From: Dysgonamonadaceae bacterium
Lineage (GTDB): Bacteria; Bacteroidota; Bacteroidia; Bacteroidales; Azobacteroidaceae
Reading direction: 5' to 3'
Assembly: GCA_031253625.1 (NCBI GenBank)
Contig: JAIRVZ010000115.1
Span: forward strand, 1 to 49,349
DNA length: 49,349 nucleotides
This document shows, piece after piece, positions 19,401 to 25,600 of the stretch. Both the position numbers and the translations under genes were made by a program. The notes under the pieces were generated by a model. It was not told the DNA's origin. It did no database searches and saw nothing but the letters and a program-made list of their open reading frames with translations. Within the stretch, counting starts at the first letter, position 1, and every line of letters begins with the position of its first letter.

Positions 19401-20761
19401 AAACGTTAACGATACCAAGCGGCACAATATTGACGAATAAGGGTATGATTATAAATTATGCCGAGATTACAATCAACGGTACGCTAATGAATACCGGCAA
19501 AATTATAGACTTTGGAACAATCAACGGTATAGTCACCGGCAATAATCCTACCACGGTTATTCCTCGTGACAACAATATTAATTTGGGTGCTGGCACCCCC
19601 GTTGTTCCGGTGGGAGACGGCTGGATATATGCGAACAGTATCTATACTATTTTGGATGGTGCTGATGTGACCATTACAGGAAGAAACGCAAGTCAAAGGC
19701 GCATTGAAATTACGGCAGGCGCCACAGCAAACATTACATTAAATAGCGTTTCCATCACGGGGCTTGGGGAATATAAATCTCCACTACTGCTTAATACCGG
19801 AGCGGTAGCAAACTTAACAATTGAAGGACAAAACACCCTTAAGGCAGGAGAAGGCTGTGCAGGCATACAAACAACCAATGCAACGATTATTATAGACGGA
19901 ACAGGCAGTTTGACAGCAACCGGTGGAAACCGTTACGGTGCAGGTATAGGCGGTGGACGATTCAGGTCGGGTGGTAAAATAACCATCAATGGCGGAACAA
20001 TAACTGCCACTGCTGTCAACAGTAGTACTCTCGGAATTGTCACTACTTCCTCCGGCATTGGTGATGGCGATTTTGGAGAAGAAGATTCAGGCAATGACAT
20101 TACCATTAATGGTGGAGTTGTTACTGCAATTGGTGCTACCTTCTATGATTGGGATTGCTGGGAAGGAGGTGCAGGTATAGGTGGTTACTATGATAATTGC
20201 AAGTTAACTATGGATGGTAATGCCATAGTATTCGCCTCGTCACTGAGAGTTACTTGCCCATTTTATGGTGTTTTGGAAACAAACATCAATGGCGTTGTGC
20301 GCGGCATTCTATTTGACGGCAACAGCGGCAAATTCTACGGCAACAACGTTACGATAGACCAAAACGTAACAATCCCTGCAGAACGTATATTGACCGTACC
20401 TGCAAGCGCAACTTTGACAATCCCTGCAGGACTAACACTTACTAACAAGGGTACAGTTTATAAAGCCGGCACTATAAATCATGGCGGCGAATATGGTGTG
20501 TGGGCAGGTAATCCATACATTGTGCAAGGAACATCATTACCGAACATATCGTTGAATGAAACTATTGTATTCATGAAAGGCGGCGACTTATTTGTTGATA
20601 GTCCGGTTTCGGAAACCATCAGTATTTATTCCGCTAATGGAATACTGATTGATTCGAAAACCAAGCAAAAAGGAGCAATAACGTTCTCAACAGAATATAT
20701 TCCCAATCAAGTGTTGATTATCAAGGGTAGTTCCGGTTGGGTAAGGAAAATAGCGAAATAA
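16436..20761 (+). CDS. Secreted S8 subtilisin-like protease with three solenoid supermodules and divergent sorting domain (paralog 3)
   Basis: 1441 residues. Signal peptide (GLQAQ), prodomain to about 157, S8 domain with Asp184 (IIDSGIDGTHPDL), His232 and Ser390 (SGTSMASP). Three homologous supermodules follow (bases about 17790-18629, 18652-19548 and 19570-20518), each combining a 'DGAxVTITG' strand set, 'LTAGxxxAGIQ' segment, AGIGGG/ITINGG repeats and a LTIP/LTNNG ladder; paralog 2 has only two. The last about 65 residues (ISIYSANGILI ... VRKIAK) have the length and pattern of a T9SS type A domain but differ strongly from the near-identical sorting domains of the other two copies and lack FPNP. 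Export by T9SS is therefore likely but less certain. Own promoter and terminator. Confidence 0.88.
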   Translation: MKNRFCKKLATIVVALLSLAGGLQAQPISQKAQTTPQSEKPQFANDRVLVKLANTPAMRSTTAVPGVAYSAPNLGVAYSEVRLLNPSKGNANLRSFSTMRANDTQNNVYVLMLEEQGEQAVRRALEILNTNPAVEIAEPAFYYQLYATPNDPMFSQQYALQKINAPAAWNITTGSKNVVVGIIDSGIDGTHPDLKDNLWVNPNPNRDGFVNDINGYDFVNAKGGIPTDTGEHGTHVSGIVGAKGNNGTGVSGINWNVSLAWLGVGLAGGQYISLGAVIEALNYANNHNIQITNNSYGGPNYSAIFEDAIRNYNGLFVAAAGNSRSNNDINPSYPASYNLPNVVSVASTDQYDNLSYFSNYGANSVHIAAPGSDILSTVPNGRYEAFSGTSMASPYVAGVAALIKSVKPDLSPAQLKEILIATARHSNSLDGFGIVDAYAVLTAVSNDHLSSKIDLSQSDPAPAGLGWVFSEDVYIISGGTHISITGNNSDSERRVEVLAGATVSITLDNASITGLVANQSPLLLNNDANVKLTLIGTNTLTAGSGSAGIQAPQGTTLKIGGIGSLTATGATNGAGIGGGNNGAGGNITIGDGAVVTVTGGLNAQGIGRGSGSGTTGTFAINGNAVVMANSVGDTNESSRAGGILFDGNTGTFYGKSVTISSDVTIPANLTIPENYILTIPEGTILTIPEGIMLTNNGTIINDGVINIDGTLMNNNMIVNLGTINGMVTGNPTLPDFPYSDIDLSNNNPFPRGVGWIFSGNIYTVLDGANVTIKGTSANNRRIEVEVNATASITLKGVTIRIGGISQSSLLLNNGANLTLTLEETNILKGADVAGIEVPHGTTLMIDGTGSLEAIGGGGCAGIGSAKCGDITINGGIITATGNFAAGIGSGFDWYAEGGNITINGGIVTATGDDYGDGIGSGFRGSAGTFTMSGNAIVFANKVGDMDTDRKTGGILVVGNSTYWYGDNNFSLSHNVTVPSNNVLTIGKDKTLTIPSGTILTNKGMIINYAEITINGTLMNTGKIIDFGTINGIVTGNNPTTVIPRDNNINLGAGTPVVPVGDGWIYANSIYTILDGADVTITGRNASQRRIEITAGATANITLNSVSITGLGEYKSPLLLNTGAVANLTIEGQNTLKAGEGCAGIQTTNATIIIDGTGSLTATGGNRYGAGIGGGRFRSGGKITINGGTITATAVNSSTLGIVTTSSGIGDGDFGEEDSGNDITINGGVVTAIGATFYDWDCWEGGAGIGGYYDNCKLTMDGNAIVFASSLRVTCPFYGVLETNINGVVRGILFDGNSGKFYGNNVTIDQNVTIPAERILTVPASATLTIPAGLTLTNKGTVYKAGTINHGGEYGVWAGNPYIVQGTSLPNISLNETIVFMKGGDLFVDSPVSETISIYSANGILIDSKTKQKGAITFSTEYIPNQVLIIKGSSGWVRKIAK

Positions 20762-20783
20762 TTTGAGATAGTCAGTAAATGAT

Positions 20784-20820
20784 AAAAACTGCCGATTGAT
20801 AAAACTTTCGGCAGTTTTTT
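20784..20820. terminator. Terminator of subtilase unit 3, probably bidirectional
   Basis: AAAAACTGCCGA (20784-20795) pairs perfectly with TCGGCAGTTTTT (20808-20819). Its A-rich left arm also gives a T run on the minus strand, and the convergent L,D-transpeptidase gene ends at 20834, so it can serve both sides. Confidence 0.85.
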
Positions 20821-20833
20821 TGCTTATGCGTTC

Positions 20834-22573
20834 TTATTTGAGTTCCTTATTAATCTTGTCGTCGAATCCGTAAACATCGTCGGCAAAATACAATTTCCGT
20901 TCTTCGGGAAGAGAGTAAACGGTAAAATAATCAATAAAAAGGGGAATTTTTTCTGCTAAATTCACGATATCCGGCAATTTCGTTAATGCTCCTTGTTTCG
21001 CTAATTGTTTCCCTTTTTGAGTTAAAAGAGGTTGGTCTATACTATATCTCAAACGGTCGAAATAAAGGGAATCTTTTTTTGCAAGACAAAAGAATGCAAA
21101 ATCCATTGGTTTTTGAATTCTCACACAACCGTGACTAACGCCTCTCCTCGTATAAGTAAATGCTCTTTTAGCCGGTGTATCATGCAAATAAACAGCAAAA
21201 GGATTATTAAACATAAATTTAATGCGGCCTAACGAATTGGCATCTCCGGAATCCTGCTCTACAGAAAAAGGAAACGTTTTAGGGTTCTTAAATTGACTCC
21301 AATCAATAGTATCAGGATCTACAACTTCGCCATTGCGAGTAACTTGCATTCTGTTTTTCTTAAAATATTCGGGGTCTTTTTTTATCAGAAAAAATATTTC
21401 TTTTTCAACAATGCTGCGTGGCACTTTCCATGTCGGATTCAAATTTATATAAATAATGGCGCTTTCCAACAGGGGAGTTTGGTTTTTAAACGGTATACCG
21501 GCACAAACATTCATCTTTAACGTTTCGCTTCCCGGTTCTACTGCAATCAAATGATATGCGGCAACATTGACTTCCACATATTTATCAGACAATGCAGTTT
21601 GGCGTTTCCATCGGTAACGTTCGAGATTAGCAGTAATTTTATCCACATAATAAGACATCGGACGGTTAAGCGCATCAATCGTTATTTTCCCAACTTCCTC
21701 ATCTTCAGGATAAGAGTTATTCCGCCTGAAAGTATTGATTGCTCTCATCAATTCGGGAGTAAGGGTTTTATACATAACTTCAGCATCTTCAGTTTGAGGC
21801 AATTCGCGGGTCATCATTAATCTTTGGGCAATCAACGGCATCACTTGGGAGGCCGAATCGCGAAGTTTATATCCTTTTGCATCTTTGGCAAAAGGAATCT
21901 CGCTGAATGTCGTGTCCGAAATACTCCGGTAATATTGTAACGCCTTTTGCATTTGAAGATAAATCGAATCTTGGGGCTGAACTTCCGACAATAAATAAAC
22001 CAAGCGTGGCCCTATATTTGCAAACACAAATTGACGAAAAGCCGAATCGGGTTCTTGCAACGGAATAAAATAATCGTTTGGAAATGTCTTTTTCACATTA
22101 ACAAAACCATATCTCATTCCTGAGGCATAATGATAAACCGATTTCGTAGCCTGTTTTTCCAATCGAGCCAAAGCCGAATACAGAGCAAGCGGCGAGTCGG
22201 AAAACGAGCCGGCTACGATAGAATCTCTTAATTCCTTGATTGTTTTTACTGCAAATAAATCGGGATTAAGTCCATGATTTACAGCATTGTCCAGATAAAA
22301 GAGTAGGGTATCGATTTTTACTATATCTAAAGTGTCTTTTACCCAAACAGATTCATAATTGTTATCCTTGTAAAATTTATCTATCAGGTCTGTACCTGAA
22401 AAATAATTTTGCAAAGAAAGCTTCAATTCTTCTCTATTAAAATCAGGATACAATTTTTCAAATTGTGATTTGTAAAAAATATCCGAAATCGAATGAATAT
22501 CGCTCATGCCCTTCGATCCGCAAGATACCAACAAGAAAGAAAGCAAAAGCAAAAAATAATTAGCGGTTTTCAT
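20834..22573 (-). CDS. L,D-transpeptidase lipoprotein (YcbB-like)
   Basis: Probable cell-wall enzyme forming 3-3 peptide cross-links or attaching proteins to peptidoglycan. 579 residues with a lipoprotein signal peptide (LLVSC, Cys18). A helical scaffold region contains a putative peptidoglycan-binding-like segment (about 255-315, MRAINTFRRNN), followed by a YkuD catalytic domain from about 327 to 520. The domain has the classic motif SHGCVR with His481 and nucleophile Cys483, preceded by YLHDTP. Architecture and length match YcbB/LdtD-type enzymes, with a lipid anchor instead of a transmembrane helix. It lies 101 bases downstream of the macroglobulin-like gene on the same strand, with a candidate promoter between them. 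Confidence 0.9.
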   Translation of the reverse strand: MKTANYFLLLLSFLLVSCGSKGMSDIHSISDIFYKSQFEKLYPDFNREELKLSLQNYFSGTDLIDKFYKDNNYESVWVKDTLDIVKIDTLLFYLDNAVNHGLNPDLFAVKTIKELRDSIVAGSFSDSPLALYSALARLEKQATKSVYHYASGMRYGFVNVKKTFPNDYFIPLQEPDSAFRQFVFANIGPRLVYLLSEVQPQDSIYLQMQKALQYYRSISDTTFSEIPFAKDAKGYKLRDSASQVMPLIAQRLMMTRELPQTEDAEVMYKTLTPELMRAINTFRRNNSYPEDEEVGKITIDALNRPMSYYVDKITANLERYRWKRQTALSDKYVEVNVAAYHLIAVEPGSETLKMNVCAGIPFKNQTPLLESAIIYINLNPTWKVPRSIVEKEIFFLIKKDPEYFKKNRMQVTRNGEVVDPDTIDWSQFKNPKTFPFSVEQDSGDANSLGRIKFMFNNPFAVYLHDTPAKRAFTYTRRGVSHGCVRIQKPMDFAFFCLAKKDSLYFDRLRYSIDQPLLTQKGKQLAKQGALTKLPDIVNLAEKIPLFIDYFTVYSLPEERKLYFADDVYGFDDKINKELK

Positions 22574-22619
22574 TTAGAATAAAGTTCAATATTAGTTAGT
22601 GCATTTTCATTTTGCAGTA

Positions 22620-22627
22620 CAAAGATA
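22620..22627 (-). promoter_or_regulatory. Candidate -7 box for the L,D-transpeptidase gene
   Basis: On the minus strand this reads TATCTTTG, a perfect Bacteroidetes -7 box 46 bases before the start codon. No clear -33 box. It suggests the gene can be transcribed apart from the upstream macroglobulin gene. Confidence 0.45.
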
Positions 22628-22649
22628 ATCTTTTTATTTTGAAATAAAA

Positions 22650-22676
22650 AGATTTCTCACTTCGTTCGGAATCTCT
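22650..22676 (-). repeat. Dispersed repeat-like element, copy 2
   Basis: On the minus strand it reads GATTCCGAACGAAGTGAGAA then ATC, matching the element at 6799-6826. It overlaps the macroglobulin stop codon, so like copy 1 it sits exactly at a gene end. Confidence 0.5.
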
Positions 22677-25600
22677 ACCTTACAACCACTCGCTCTCCTG
22701 CCGTATGTGATACAAATTCAGGCGCATACATGGATTGAATTGTTGTGATGCCGTTGGAATATTCACCCGTTCTTGTTACAAACAATGGATATTCAAAGAC
22801 ATACGTTCCTCTCGGTAAATTATGGAAAAAGAAGTTCATTGAAGCATCTCTCGTGCTTTGATAATAAACAACTCTTTCTCTCCAGCGGGTTCCGGAAATT
22901 TGTTCGACAGGTTCGAAACAAGAACCGCGCATATCTCTCAGCATTACAAATTCCATATCGCGGTCGCTACGCACTGTTAGGCGAACAATGGCTCTGTCTC
23001 CGACTTTAAACGGATTATCAGCAGAAACAGGCCCTAATGTTCTTCCTGCAGAAGTAACTTTTTCGACAAATAGGCCTTTTTCGACATTCAAGCCGGTTTT
23101 TGCTTGCGTAATTTTATCCAAATCTTCGAAATATTGCCAAAATAATGCGCCATAAGCCGGACCTTCGTCTTTTTTCGTAATCGTTACTTTACTCATATCC
23201 GGGGTAATTTCCAGTGCTCCGAAAACTCGTCTGATATAACCGGTTCCGGCCTCGGCATTTCTCATGTCAATAGATATATTTCCGAGCTGAATATCTACTT
23301 TACCTTCGTTTTCCAACCAGTTATTGCCGGTTTTCAGTAAAATGTAAACTGCATTTACCGTGGTAGGCGTACTTTCCCAAAGTTGAGTTTGTTTTTGTTT
23401 CAACAACCACAATTTCATATCGTCCATTTCTTGTGGAGTAGCTCCAACTTCGTTGAAAGCCTCCATGATAAATGTATGCGTGGCGGTTGCACTTTGGAAC
23501 ATAAATGCGCTTGCATTGTTATTCGCCCAAAACATTCCCATATCTTTTTTGTTGGAGGCATGTTCGCGTAACGATTTTAAGATATTTTTGGCAACAGCCC
23601 CTTTTCCGGTTCTTTGCATTAAAGTAGCCGTGATAGCGCGAGCATACAAATTGTTGGTTCTTGCCCAATGTTTTTCCGCTATTCCGGAATAGAATTGAGC
23701 CGCCTCTTCAGCTGCTCCAAAAGGAATATCTTTGTAGAAACTTCTTACAAAAAGATATTCCAATTGAGAAGTCGAAATGGAAGTCGTTTTCTCCCAACCT
23801 TTGTTATTTTTTTTCAGGTTGTCGAAATTTTCTTTGAATTTGGCATCGATGAAATCAATCGCCTGACGTTGCATTTGCTTAACATCGTCGTTGTAGGTTA
23901 CAGCGTTGAGTTGCGATAATTGTCCCATGCCGTAAAGCATCCATTGAGTAATGGAAACGCTTGAGCCCATGCCTTTGAACCACGACCAACCTCCGTCGGG
24001 CAGTTGTAATGATTTCATTTTGTCGATAGCCATTGCACTCAAATTGTTCGAACGGTTGATGTCGAACAACAAAGCCAAGCGTTGTTTTTGTTCGGTTTCA
24101 TCTCTGGCCTCGAGTACCCAAGGTGTTTCTTCGAGCAATATGGCTTTCAATTCCTGATTTCTTTCCAAGTTGGAAAGCAGAGTTTCTTTGGTTCCGCCTT
24201 GCGCCGTCCAAACGTTGATGATTTGTTTGATTTTGGGTGTACTGTTGGCGATATGCGTTGCCAATGAGTTGGCGTAATAGGCAGCAAACCAAGAAATTAC
24301 GTTTTCATTATCGGGAGTAGTCATAGCCGGTAATGCTTGTACAGCATACCACGTCGGATTAGATGCAAACTCCAATGTCAAGCGGTAATTTTCGAGCGTT
24401 TTCGAATTGTTTTGCACCATTCTATCGAAAGAAAACAAGCGGGTTTGTTTTCCTGAAATGTTCAAAGGCAGACTTTCGGTTACCATCATTCGGTTTGGTA
24501 AAACAGGCAACAGATGTTGTTCTCCATCGCTGAAATTAGTTGATTGCGCCACTATTTTGCAAGCAGTCATGTCGATGTTTGTGGGAACATCGAAAGTCCA
24601 TGTAACGGTTGTTGTTCTGCTTGGTTCTACCGAAAAATCTTGAGAATCATTAAGGATGTTAAGGATATTAGGGATGTTAGTGTTGGGGGCGAAGAATTCG
24701 ATAGTTATTTTTCCGCTGATAGCTTCATCCGAAAGATTGGAGATATTCGACGAAATCGACATTTTATCTCCATGGCGAATAAATCTCGGCATATTAGGTG
24801 TTACCATCAATTTTTTCTGACTGATGGCCTCTTTGATGATTTGTCCGTATTTCAAATCTTTGGTATGGGCAATGCTCATAAATTTCCAAGTCGTATTGCT
24901 TTCGGGAACGGTAAATGAAATAAGCGTTTCTCCGGCCTCATTGGTTTTCAATTGAGGATAGAAGAATGCTGTTTCGTTGAAATTTTCACGGATTTGAACG
25001 GCAGGTTGTTCTTCTCCAAGATATTCAGCATCTGCCTTAACAACGGAAGCGGAAAATTTCATGGTTGCTGCTTCATTTTGAGAAAAATCAACATCGGCTA
25101 CAGACATTGATTCCATAAGCACAGGAGCTTCTTCCATACGCATAGCATTGCTGCCATATATTGCCCCTCCGGCAGCACTTCGTCGTAATGATGGCATCGC
25201 AACAGAATTCCACAAATTCAATCCAAACCAGTTGAAAGAATCAAAACTGAATTGCGGTGTTTCGAGAAATCTAGACTCTATGCGAATAGAGGTATTTGAA
25301 TTATTAAATTCCGAACCTTGTTGGAAAAAAGGCGACCATAAACCGACGCGAAAAACAGGATTGAAATTCCAAGAGTGAGCGAAAATTCTATCCAAAGAGG
25401 CATCATACATTCCGGCAAGGATTTCTGCTGAAACCGGTTTTTGATTCGCATCGCGCACGGAAATTTTCCATTCTTCGCTTTGTCCGGGGAGCAATCTGTC
25501 GCGGAAGACTTCCATGTTTAAAGTCAAATTTCTATCGGGTTGCTTGCGACGAATTTCGATGTTTTGATTGAAAACCATGTTGTCTTTCACAAAAGTAAGG

